A stretch of 64,000 nt of DNA, taken from NCBI GenBank assembly GCA_023159155.1, contig JAJNNX010000002.1, forward strand, positions 1,240,001 through 1,304,000, in the 5' to 3' direction. The DNA is from Ustulina deusta (taxonomy: Eukaryota; Ascomycota; Sordariomycetes; Xylariales; Xylariaceae). The notes under the pieces were generated by a model. The model did no database searches. It was not told where the DNA came from and was given only the letters and a program-made list of their open reading frames with translations. Position numbers and translations under genes: made by a program. This document shows, in pieces, positions 36,580-48,154 of the stretch (its first letter is position 1; the number at the start of each line of letters is the position of its first letter).

Positions 36580-37805
36580 ATGGAGTGTTTATAATGCCAC
36601 CAGGTCATATTGGGGCAATAGGTCAAATAGAGAAATAAGTTATATTATATAGAAATATTAAGCATAAATATGGCTACCATAAGCAGCAATTATATCTAAG
36701 CAACGCTTTGGCATACTTGTAAATAATTAGTATAAATACTAATCTAGAACAGCCTCCCAAGCTTTATTTACCCAAATACGCCTCCGTTCGTAGCCTGGGT
36801 CACTTAAATAGCTATAATGCTTTTCGATATAGTCCTTTATTCAGTCCCAAACATATTCGATTGGGTTTAGGTCTGGCGAGTAAGGTGGCCATTCAATATA
36901 CTAAATTCTACGTTAACCTAGGTTTGCTACGGTTGCTTTTGCTAAATGTTCCCTCACATTATTTTATATAAATAATAAATCAACGCTATTACGCCGATTC
37001 TATTAAACCTATTTGTTAATAATAGGTAAAATATATAGCCGGTACAAAGCCGAACTAATAAACTTCTAGTCTTTTTCCTAGAATATACCAGGGCTTTTCC
37101 TATAGCTAAAAAAACAACCCTAAAATATTTAGCCTTTTTTTTTTCGAATTTTTTCAATATAACAGGTATGTTTATACTCTTTGTAAGGTAACCTAGTTAC
37201 GTATTGTTTCGTATAGTAGCCATAAGTCACCCAGGTCTTGTCTGACCAAAAAATATAAGCCTAATTGGCAACAGTCCAAGTTTTATGACTTTCGGCAAAC
37301 GTAAGCCGTTTTTTCTAGTTAATTTCGCTAAGTAGAGGTTTAGATCAAGCAACGTAGCAGCAATACCTAAAGCAGTAAAAGGCATTACGTATAGCCTAAA
37401 AACCAAAAATACCGTTAAATAAGATAGTAGAAACTTAGTTAGCCTAGGTTAGCGTATATATTAGACCTATACTAATTATATATAATGTAGTGTATACAAA
37501 CCTTGAACTAGGTTATTAAACGGTTCTGCCGGGAAGCTATTATAAAGTCAATAAGTTCGGCTTTTTCTTTTGGACCTAAGGCTAGCCGAGGGCCCTTCCG
37601 GCGACGAGGGCCTTGGGGGGCAAATAGGGCCCTGTTGACCTGGCCCTTCGAAAATAGTGTTTTTCGGATTATTTGGGCTACAGAAAGGCTGCCGTTTGTA
37701 TATAGCGTACAAATACAGGTTTTTTTTTTGTTTGTAAGATGTTTAGCCATTATACCTGTATTATTTCGTTAGCTTTAATAAAAAACATATTTTAAATACT
37801 CCAAT
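36580..37805 (-). mobile_element. RIP-like relic of a Tc1/mariner transposon
   Basis: About 1.2 kb of AT-rich sequence whose minus strand holds pieces of a Tc1-type transposase. Near the 5' end (about 37,750-37,510) a helix-turn-helix-like N-terminus is readable (NGSLSVAQIIRK, GPRRRKGP). Further on come WSDKTWVTYGYY (about 37,250), then WPPYSPDLNPIEYVW (about 36,890-36,850), the hallmark of the DDE_3 catalytic domain. Stops (TAA, TAG) lie between the pieces in every frame. Imperfect terminal inverted repeats can be seen: TGGAGTGTTTATAATG from 36581 against TGGAGTATTTAAAATA read on the minus strand from 37803. The length fits a full-size but mutated Tc1 element (usually ~1.2-1.6 kb). Inactive. 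Confidence 0.78.
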
Positions 37806-37975
37806 ATGTTGCATATATAAGTAGATTAATACTAAAAAGGCCAGTAATGCCAATTAGAATAAATGCTGCAAGATAATCTATAGCAAATAGTAGGTAGGTA
37901 TGTATAAAGGTGATAGTGGAGGTAATAGTGAAGGTGATTAGAAAATCAACAAAAAACGAAAATATTAATTGGTCA

Positions 37976-38035
37976 ACGAACTGACTGATCAGCCCATATG
38001 GCCATATAGCCATATGGGCTGATCAGTCAGTTCGT
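37976..38035. repeat. Perfect 27-bp inverted repeat with 6-nt loop
   Basis: Arms 37976-38002 and 38009-38035 are exact reverse complements; loop CATATA. The arm starts ACGAACTGACTGATCAGCCC. Lies ~170 bp beyond the Tc1 relic. Able to form a cruciform or RNA hairpin. Confidence 0.92.
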
Positions 38036-41000
38036 AAGTACCTATGGGGCTCAGAAGAACGGGTGCCTTACTAAAATAGGTATGGTTGGGCTACCCCTAC
38101 TAGTGTAGGTACCTGACCAGGTACGTTTTACCCAACACCGACCTTAGTAAGCTTTGCCGAGTGCGGCTCACGATCCGAGAGATTAGGTGATGACAAATTC
38201 CGCCAAATTCGGCTACTGTTAGATAGCCTCTAGTAGGCTAATAGCTGCGTCACTAGGTATGATATGTGGAGAGCCCTATACTGCAGGTCAAGGCAATGGC
38301 CGCTGCGCCGATTCTTTCTAGCGTATAACAAGGTGCAACCTAACACTAATCTTCAGCCGTCAATGACCGAGCAGTAACAAGAATGCGTCCGTGAAATCCT
38401 TCCGACCTGGCCGGTACTGCAACACCATGGCGCAAGAGATGTATGAGGTTCGCAAATAAATGGCGGCGGTCCAGGATGCCACTAGATTTTAGCAAACTTG
38501 ATCCAATTACTAACCCGAGCTAAAGTGTGGCTGAGAAAGCTCACTCATGTGACGGTCGTTTACAAGCCGTTTTCGCAGTTTCATTGGACCTCTCGATCCA
38601 AGTTCAAGTACGTGCGTCACGAAAAGGCCCGTCGTACTGATAACGAGGTCGGAGTAGGTGGATGGAGTAACACGAAAATTATCGAAACTCGTCATGATCA
38701 TGCAACATGAGCAAAGGCGGTCAGTTGTGCTACATCCGAGCACCGCATATCGGCGGCATGAATATAATGTCACCGGGTTCTCAACTTAAGGTGAAGCTCA
38801 CATGCGCAAAGACTCGGTGAAGCTCACCTCCAGTTCTCAGCTGCAGATGCCACGCTTTCAGCATGCACGATTTGGTGGAGTAACGCTTTACACTAGTTCT
38901 CTACCTATAGTACAGTAGTGTACAGTAGTATCCGTTACGCAGTTGCAAGCCGTACACTACAGATGCGCGACTATTGGAGAGCTAAACTAATGAGAGACAC
39001 CAGCGATGCATCTTTACATGCCTATATTGATCGACTTTTTGTGCATACACACAGACCTGATTGTTCACAGATACCAACAATATCGGCGCAGTCGTCACAT
39101 TTCCCATTGACAGGTCACGAGTATGAAAAGAGCTTTCTGATCAATCAGATATCTCCTTCTCGTCATTCATCATCCCTGGAAGGAAGATGTGTAGATCATG
39201 TGCATCGGTTTGGGATGTCCACGGCCAACCAACCCCCCTCATCATTGGGTATCAAGCGACACCGGAACTGACCGTAGAAGCCTCTCGGATCCGACCCTTA
39301 CAGCACTACAACGATCATAGTACGTACACTATGTGCTGGTGTGTAAGGGTAGTAGTGTATTGCAGGCATGCGAGGCTTTAGTGTAGGCGTGGCAACACTC
39401 GTGGCTTTCGCGTTAGTTTTTGGTGCGGTGTAAGTACGTATCTACCTATCTTGAGACGAGATACCTTCTACACTACGTAGTGAGCTAGTTTGTTAGCATG
39501 CCAAGAATACCTGCCAACGAACGTTTTACTGAATATGGATCTTTCAACAAGCACTAGAGTACCTAGTCACAAAATCGGACCGTTCCATCTCTTACCTAAA
39601 CCGCAAAAGTTCCTTCGATCTTCGTAAGACTATGGCTCTTCAGGAAAGCGAGGGTCTCATGCGGCTGTTGTTTATACCATAATTCCCACCAGCGTCCGTT
39701 GCTAGGGGGTTATCAGATGCTGAATTGGGCAGCTTTCGAGAAGACCTGTAAAGGTCTAGATAGTAGTGTATGCAACGACCAACCCGATCTAGCGACAAGT
39801 CTCACCAGCAAGGTGTCAATTTTACTGTACATACCTATACTACTATACAAGTCAAGCGCATCAAACTGCTACCATTCTATAGTCGTTCCAGAAGCAAGGC
39901 AACGAGGACGCGGAGGTGGTAATCCAAAAACAAGCGTACCTACTGCAGATAGTGCTGTGCATGGTATTGAGGAGCCTACCTGAGCACTCTCGAATTCCCT
40001 ATTTCGGGTTTCCATCTGGCTCTTATTGCTGACAGTATTACTCGGTCTTGGCTGGCCGGGTTAGTCCACAAAACACCACCTTATCCTAGTGTGAACTACT
40101 ACCGGCCTTCCCTTCACTAGTAACCCAGCATGTTGCGCATGGATAGCGTAGACAGACAGCATGCTCAATACCCTGGCGCGGAGGTTGCGAAGAGCGAGTA
40201 CAACAGAAGTCTACACTATCATCGTCAGGTATTTGCTGACCGACTTTGCGATAATGATTCACTTTCTCTTACCGCCTCTACATTGGCCAAGTCATAGCTA
40301 CAGCACACATCATAAGCGGCTATAAGGTACTACCGGGCTAACTGGGATGTTCGGCAAACTCGAAAAGGGTACCAGATATTGGGGGTCGTCACCTCGAGTG
40401 CCGTGTGCCCCTATTTAGTGGAGAGGATAGTGGTTGGTGCTCAGTCGTGAGGTCTTGCAGCTGGTGGCATCGGCATGTTGGCTGTTGGCTGTGTGTGGCT
40501 GGTTTATGCTGCGCGGCGCACAAGAGAGAGCAGGACATGGTTCCTGGTGCTGACGGATCGGGCTGGGACACTGAGAGAAAACAGCCGTTCAAGGTCACAC
40601 CCGACCCTTGTCCTCTGCTGGGCGCTTAAACAACAGCTGTTTCTGGGGTCCCGAAACACCTTTTCGGCCAATCAGGCGAGCAAGCCCCTTGGCCCCATGC
40701 ACCCCTGTTCTCCTCACTTTCCTCGTCCAACCACGGCCGACGTTCGCATCGTCCCCTCGCCGTGGTTGGTCGACCGTTGGCCGGCGGGCTTGGCCTCAGG
40801 ATGCCTCTGCTCCGCAGCACAATCGGCAAGTGCTATTCTTAGTGGGAGCAGGCGTTACCGCCCACGGTATAGGTGATTTGATGTAGGTGATTCGTGCGCT
40901 GCAACGCTGCCACAGCATTGTCCCAGCATAGTCCCAGCATAGTCCCAGCACGTTAGAAACAAATCATATCACAGATTGTCGCCATCACACTATCGACACA

Positions 41001-41290
41001 TGTGAGAAACTACAGTACGACCGTGAGCAGGCTCTATACACCTCACCTCCTACATATACTATCCGCGGCTGCCCGTGAACTCGTCCCGGCTCCGCTTTCC
41101 CGCTTTTGCAACGTCGAATTGGTCCTTCGGGCACCCATGGCAGGCTTTTCTTTTCCATCGTCGTCCTAGTCTTCCCGTATTTCATATATCCGTGTTCTTG
41201 GTTGTTATAGAAAAACAGCAGCACGCCGGCGACGGCAACATTCCGAGAGCGCAATTGCAAACCCGACATTTCCTTTGACCTCTATCCAAA
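38036..41290. other. Intergenic region and 5' leader of the SAM-PH gene
   Basis: No supported gene. Frames at 38.5-39.3 kb and 40.4-40.9 kb lack family resemblance. Contains the 11-bp tandem repeat at 40913-40950 and a pyrimidine-rich leader before 41291. Confidence 0.5.
40913..40950 (+). repeat. 11-bp tandem repeat, about 3.5 copies
   Basis: Units CAGCATTGTCC, CAGCATAGTCC, CAGCATAGTCC and a partial CAGCA in direct tandem, ~340 bp upstream of the SAM-PH start codon. Confidence 0.85.
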
Positions 41291-43904
41291 ATGGTACGTG
41301 GGGTGCCTATCTGTGAACCATGATGGCGGCGCACTTAGACTTGGATGACCGCTAACGAGCTATCTTGATAGAACGCGCAGGCATTTTCCCTAGGCCGGCG
41401 GCCGCACTATCAGTTGCGAGAAAATAGATTTCATGGTTCCTTCCTGGGGTTGAAAGATCTCGAGTACCGCCCAGTATCCGTAACAACAGAGATCGTAGAC
41501 ACGGATTGGGACGAGGACGAAATCCTCAGCGAGATAGAAGATGACGACACGAATTCGCCTCGGGTGAGCTTAAATTCGGTAAGAAAGATCGCAGACATGC
41601 ATTGTTATCCCGTGTTAACACGCACACTAGACCAGCCAACAAAGCGCAACGACGGTATCATCCTACGACGAGGCACAGACGCCGAGGTCGAGCCGGACTC
41701 GAGAGGCGTATCCCTATGATTTCGACTCGTCGAGGCCAGTGGAGGGACCGAAAGGACCGCATCTATTCCGGTCGTCCGTGAATTCCATCGATTATCAGGA
41801 AATTCTCTCCTTGTCGCCGATAACACCCAAGACGGCCAAACCGTACGATGCAGACTTTCGGCAACCCTTCATTCTCGATTCGCTGCCTCGCTCTCGGGGC
41901 AGTCCCTGTCAGTTCACTAATGAAGAGCTGGACCCGATTAACTTGGCGATGTGGTCACCGCAGAAGGTAGCGCAATGGATGCTCAATGCCGGCATCGAGC
42001 CTCTCGTCGCGGAGAAGTTTGTCGTAAACGATATCAATGGCGCTATCTTGATAACATTGAAATTCGAGGACCTAAGAGAACTTGACATCCAATCATTTGG
42101 AGTACGAACAAAAATATGGGAAGAAATCCATGTCCTCAGAAACCCCAAAAAGGTATCACCAAGGCCAGAGACACCAATTGAAGACGAAGAGAGCAGGGAA
42201 GTGAGGAGAGAGCGACGGAGGATCGAGAAGGAAAGGGAGGAGCAGACTGGCCATCAAGAACGCTCGGAAAGCTGCCCGCGTTCCAGAAGTGTAAAGCGCA
42301 GCCATAACAGGCGGAACCCAGCTCGTGAAGACATTATCTCTCCTCTAGAGTCGGTTTCTATTGTTGGTATTGAGCAAATGATTCCAGAACCGCATCACTG
42401 CTCCAAGGGCGAGAACTGCAAAACGTATAAGAAGCGACAGCGGATGATCGAGGCATTCAAGCAAGATCACCCGTTCGTAGACATGGACAAGGGCGGAATC
42501 ATCCTAGTAGCCGGCGACCCAGGAAATCCTGAGACGGCGCCGGCACTCAACCGCCCTTCATCCACCGAGGCACTGCGTCCCATGTCTGATGCTGTGCATT
42601 CGGTGGTGGCCTCGTCGGACGTCCTTGGCACTGGCATGCCTCCCTTCCAGTATCTGCAGGAAGCCGCACTTCGCAATCTGCAGACACGAGATCCCCAAGA
42701 CAATGTCCGACAATTTCTGAATTTCCAACATCAGGACAAGGGAGCAAACACGAACGAGGTTCCACCAACACCTCCATTTGAGCTGTACCCCGGGCGCGCA
42801 CCGCATGGGGGTCTACGAGCGCTGCCCAAACTCTCCATCCCCGGGCCACGGCAGACAGCTCAGAGGCAACCCCAACAGTTAAGACCGTCCAACTTACAGG
42901 ACGAATTCATTCCCTATCCCATGGAAAGAGCCGAGGCCACATCTCCTGACTTGATGACACCTACTGCCCCTTACCGCTTCGGCACCCCCTTTTCGGACAT
43001 GGATGTCCCCGTCACGGCGGTGTCGCTGGGCCCAGTGGCTCGAGAGGCATCGCAGTCAGTCCCTCCCGACATGGGCTACCGGGCCATGCCTATGTCGCGG
43101 TCCCGAGCTTCCCACCGTCCCTCCCTACAGATCATGGCGCCTGTCAAAGAAGACGTATGCACACCCACCAACAACACCGTGCAAAGTCACGACATCGTGA
43201 CTACCCCACGTCGGCGACCATCCCTTTCACCCAAGTCATACTCGCCCAAGATCCTCTCACGTCCGCAACAACCCCTCCAGGCACCGCCCCGTCCACACTA
43301 CCCATGGTCCCAACCCCAACAACTCCCGGCAGCAGGCAACCCCACCGCAGTAAAGGATACCGAAGGCATCTCGTACCAGGGGCCGGTCAAGAAGCGCAAG
43401 ACGCGCATGCTGCGACACGAGTGGCACGACCAGTTCGCCGTGCTGAAGGGGACACGGCTAGCGCTGCACAAGGATGCGGACAACCGCGACCGTACGCTCG
43501 AGTACATCGACATCGACGACTACGCGATCGCGTGCTCGTCGCTGTCGACAACATCAAAGCTCAACGCCGCCTTCAAAGCCATGAGCATCACGCGAGGACA
43601 CAAGAAGTCGAGCTCGACGTCCTCTGACGACATCGCGGCCTTCAGCTTCCAGCTGGTTCCGCAAGAACCCGAGGGGGGTAAGCGCGGCGTCGCGAGTCGG
43701 CTGCGCAAGAGGGAGTCCCAGAGTATCTCCGGACCCCTCACCGGCGGCCTCGAAGGCAGCTTCAACGCCACGGGAAAGACGCATCACTTCGCCGTCCGCA
43801 GCCGCGACGAGCGCATCGATTGGATGCGCGAGCTCATGCTTGCTAAGGCGCTGAAGCAGAAGGGCGAGGGCTTCGAGGTCAGCGTAAACGGGAATATGAT
43901 ATAA
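41291..43904 (+). CDS. SAM and PH domain protein
   Basis: Probable membrane-associated scaffold or signalling adaptor. Three exons: 41291-41293 (the ATG alone), 41372-41563 and 41631-43904, all phase 0, 822 residues. Intron 1 has GTACGT, a GCTAAC branch and GATAG; intron 2 has GTGAGC and ACTAG. Residues ~171-235 form a SAM domain (WSPQKVAQWMLNAGIEP, INGAILITLKFEDLRELDI, HVLR). A charged coiled-coil segment (~245-275) and a long Pro/Ser-rich disordered region follow. Residues ~646-806 are a PH domain (KKRKTRMLRHEWHDQFAVLK, ADNRDRTLEYIDIDDY, closing Trp in RIDWMRELMLAK) with a large Ser-rich insertion. No ATG exists in exon 2 before its conserved-looking start, which supports the one-codon first exon. 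The pairing recalls yeast Boi-type proteins, but no SH3 domain is seen. Confidence 0.85.
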
Positions 43905-46479
43905 AGACTGTTCTTGGTTTTTCCCTATCTCCTCTCCTATCACGCTTGCGTTCTGCGAAGTTTTATACAACTAGTTATCTCTTCGAAGGATTCATATCAT
44001 TGCATCATTCATTTACTCTCCAGTGCGAATAGCCGCATTTTCTTTTCTTTTTTTCTCATTTTCTAATATTCCCCTCGGTTTGCCTTTTCCCTTTTTTTTC
44101 TCTCTAAATATCATCTTTCAGCATGCGTTTTGATATCCCGTTGATTTTTTATGCGAAGAACGCAGCGAGCCACCTATTTTGATTTTGCCTTTTTTATTTT
44201 ATTTTATTTTCTTGTCAGACTGTTGATGATGATGACTGGGAGGATCACAATGAATTGAGTTTGGAAAATGAGGTGCGATGAAAAAATGAACGAATGAATG
44301 AATGGAAGGATCGACGGGGATAACATGCTATACCGCCACGCTCATTTGCATTGCATATGGTTTAGGTAGTTCGTGCGATGGTGGATGGTCTTTGAGCGGT
44401 GATTTGTTTTGACAATTAAAAATTAGGAAATAAGAATGATGCATCAATATCCATCCCATAAGCCCCGGGTCCTTACAGTGCTGCGATTTTTTATTTTATT
44501 ATTATTATTTTTCGTCTCAACAATTGTCCCATAACTAGCGGTGCTGACCTTAAAACATCTCTTGAACAAGGATCTGGAGAGCTTAATCAGAAATTTCCTA
44601 CAAATAGTAGAAGGCATGACAGTCTACAGGTGATGTATTGGGGGATCTTAGCTAACATAGCCAGCTGATGCTATCTATGTTTATCCTTCATGGTTCCCTC
44701 ACAACCTGCTCAGCACTAGGTTTTCTCAACCAGTCATATATCTTGAGTCATATCTTTGGATCTCACTGGGCCATCCGGCGCATTCCATAGTTGTGGTGAT
44801 TCTCATATCACCAAACAAGCATAAACTTGACCCACTCTATGCACATATTCTCCCCTGATAATTCTAGCAGGAATATAGATAAACCAGCTGGTTAAAGCAG
44901 GAACCCTAAAAGACAAGAGGGATATTCCAGTCAAGAGCAAAGGGAAACAAGCAGTGATTTTCCCGGAATAACATCGTTTTATTATAAATGAGATGACATC
45001 GGGATATACGTAATCCGGCAGTTTAATACAAGCTGTAATATATAGTGATTTGATTTTGGTCGTACGGTTTGTTCTAAGGTAAGCTGTTAACTAGGTAATC
45101 CTGACAACCATTTTGAAGCCATAATTAGCAATAGATGTACGCCTTCAAGTCTCCGACTTCTCGATTCGATCACACCGATGCAATACAGAAATCAAGCACT
45201 TGCGTTAATAGCCACACGCAGGAAGCTATGTGATAATAAAAATTCGTGCCCTTGACTACCAGTATTTTACGGTGTATTTAGGCATGGTGTATTCACAAAG
45301 ACCCAATGAATTTTGTTTCGTTGCCGTATCATGTGTCCCGTGGATACATATCAAACTAAATAACTAATCTGAGGGGAAACTGGGTAAGCCTCGCAAGCTT
45401 TATGAGGTGCCTACCTACCACCCGGCCCTAAACATAAGATTGGAACCATGGTTACAGTGATACGGTGGATGGTACACATTAGCCGCCCCCTTTGCACCAA
45501 GCATGGCATGAGAACTTTTCTATTGTCCACATGAGCATTAGCTTAGGAGTTAAAGCCTCAACTTGGCCCTAGGTGCTGCCACAGAGTCCATTGCAACTAA
45601 AATGAGGGTCGAGCATACATACCTATTCCCTATAATCGATGCAAGGCTCATACTGTCCATTTCTCACAGCAAGAGCGTTCACTAGCCGAGGGGAAAATAT
45701 AGTTTAATGGTGATTCTGTTGTTAGGGCTGTATTTTATCATCTTAGTTATCTCGCAATTTCAAGATTGTCAGACCGCACGCAGCATGATAATAATCATGG
45801 CGAGTACAATATGAAAGCCTGATAACCAACTACGGTTGAAATACTCATATATATATATACTGTTCAAAACGGGCCGAGAACCATCCCTGATATCTCAACT
45901 AACTCTATGGCGATGGTGATTTCCATCGTGGTAGAACCCCCGGTGATCTGTTTCGGGAGAGGTCACCTGGGAGCATCGGCACACGTCCCGTAATGCTCAT
46001 ATCATACCATGATACGGATTGCGCATATTGGCTTAGGTATCTACCAACTTAGAATGCTACCTCCCTAGTTAAGCTCCGAAACTAGCAACAAACGACTTAC
46101 TTCATCATGGCAAACGAACCTCCCTTATCTTTAACTCCTCTTCCTGAACTGGGGAAGAGTCTTGCAGCTGACAGTACTAGCAGAGCTAGACCACGTACTC
46201 CTTCTTCCATGAGCTGCAACGAACATCGAATAGACACTTATGGATGCTTGGGCACCACTCCTCTAGCCAGACCTGCAGACCTGGCCATTTTGTGGAGATA
46301 AGAATGACGAAGAAAAAACATGGCGAATAATGTTAGTTAGTTTGTATTTTTGTACACATTTACAAGTTTTGATAGGGCACAATAGCTCCTCCTCCCCACT
46401 GTCTATGCCGGGAAACAAAGCTTGGTTGATAGATATCTTACAACCGGCGTTAATTCCCCTTTATTCTTCTCCCCTTCAT
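43905..46479. other. Gene-poor region (about 2.6 kb)
   Basis: To ~44.5 kb a T-rich 3' flank of the SAM-PH gene. 44.5-46.3 kb shows nothing recognisable on either strand; the frame at 46,107-46,301 has no supporting feature. 46.3-46.48 kb is 3' flank of the mitoribosomal gene. Confidence 0.55.
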
Positions 46480-47464
46480 CTATTTGAAAATATCCCGGCC
46501 CTTCGGGAAAACCAGGGCTTCCACCTTCTCCCAATCGATGGTATCCCACCACTGCTCGACGTACTGTTCCTTTCCTCCAATGCCGTAATCCGTGAGCCAG
46601 ACGTGTTCCCAAGTGTTCAGACACAGGAGAGGGATGACGTCGGTGCCGCCGGGGGCCTGGTGGGTGAACTGGCCGCCGCCGTTGCCGGCGCCCGTCCGCA
46701 TACGGTCCAACAAGGAATCGACGGTGCCTCGGTCGGCTGACGAGGTGTTCCAGTCGACGCTTTGGCGCCGCCAATGCGCCGCCGTGTAGGGCGACCCGGC
46801 CAGGTATGTGGGCAGAATGCGCAGATCCAGTGTTTGCGCGTTCTTGACCAGCCACACAAAGCCGGGACCGAACATGCTCATTGCGGTTCCGAGAAACTCG
46901 AGCCGCAGGGTCTCGATGGAGCTGAAACTCCTCTCCAATTCGATCTTTAGCTTGGGCGGGATCCTGTCCTCGGATGGTTCGACCAGGATCTCTTGCGGCT
47001 CGTCTTGTCCGGTCTGGCTTGCTGGCTGTTTGTGGGCCTTTTGCTCGTACAGCGTCTGGAGGTTCACTAGCTGGCGGAAAAAGAAGTGATTATTGTGTGC
47101 CATCGAGGCAAAGTTGAAGAGTGTGGCCAGTGCAGGGTCGCGGGCTGCGCTTTTGAGGATCGTCATCGGTTCCTGGTACTCGAAATCGGTTCCTGTGCAG
47201 GGTGGACAGATTAGCCCGGCCATGCACATACGGCAGCAACAACGGCAAGACCCTACCGGCTGTCATGTTGTTCAGCTTGTCTGTGATTTGCTGCATGTAC
47301 TTGGTCCAGGCGGTCGAGTAGCCGTCTGGGCTCAGCAACCCCGGTACCGCATTGTCTTGTCTGAATTGGTCGAGGAAGGGGACGGTATGCTCCGAGCGGG
47401 TGAAGAGTGATGTCCGGCGCAATAGGGCGCCGGCCCGCGGTATCCTTAATCGAGGGCGCAGCAT
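46480..47464 (-). CDS. Mitochondrial small-subunit ribosomal protein, SOD-like fold (mS42/mS43)
   Basis: Structural protein of the mitochondrial 37S subunit; the mS42 (Rsm26)/mS43 (Mrp1) pair derives from Fe/Mn superoxide dismutase. Two exons on the minus strand, 47464-47257 and 47192-46480, the 64-nt intron (GTAGGG donor, GCTAAT branch, CACAG acceptor) splitting a Gly codon; 306 residues. Residues 1-25 are Arg-rich and look like a mitochondrial targeting peptide. The N-terminal SOD-like helical pair (AWTKYMQQITDKLNN, then FNFASMAHNNHFFF) and the C-terminal SOD-like domain (MSMFGPGFVWLVK, PLLCLNTWEHVWLTDYG, WWDTIDW) are clear. The metal-ligand set of true SOD is not intact, as expected for the ribosomal paralogues. 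Whether it is mS42 or mS43 cannot be settled by eye. Confidence 0.85.
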
Positions 47465-48154
47465 GGTGATGTGTGGTTATTTGTCGCCAATCCGAAGTAT
47501 CGGAGTGGTAATGGCCCTCCAAATCCTGCACGGGACCTTACTTTTTTCTGGCTGCCAAGCGCGATTGAGCGCTACTTGGTGTTGATTGGATGAATACTTG
47601 GTGGGCTGGAAAATTGGTTTCGCCGACTGAGTACCTGTACTGTTACCTAGTACTTGTTTCGAGGTTTACTTAAGCACTATTGTACTTCTCCAGTACATAC
47701 ACGAGGTAGCGCTTTCGGACAGCCGGAGTAGGGGGGGCGGGGAGGCGACAGCGGGGTTCGCCTGTAATATCCACCTAAGTTGTTCTAGTTAGGGCATGTT
47801 GTAATGCTGTCCGTAGTACCACAGAGCAGATGCTAGCTGCTGTGTACCTCTATCCTTTATGTAGACATCTATCATCAATCATAGGAATCTTGAATAATTA
47901 AAAAGCACCTTGTATTCTTCAATTTGCCTTGATACCTCACAGATAATCACGAACTTGTAATAACTCGGGGGTATGTATAGTACAACAACAATTCCTGCGC
48001 CGTCCGATGCAGCCGTTGGGGTGTAATCCTAAGAAGAAGTTCCGGTAAGTAAGCTATGCTCATATAAGCCAAATAGCCGCCCAAATATGCCGTGATCATT
48101 ACACTTTTTGTTATCATGAGAATTCCTAGCCTTGTCCCGAACCTCCAGTTGCCC
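47465..48154. other. Intergenic region
   Basis: 5' flank of the mitoribosomal gene and 3' flank of the acidic-protein gene. No gene supported. Confidence 0.6.

Noticed and set aside
43157..43627. Second plus-strand frame inside the SAM-PH gene
   Set aside because: Pro/His/Arg-rich shadow overlapping the PH-domain coding frame.
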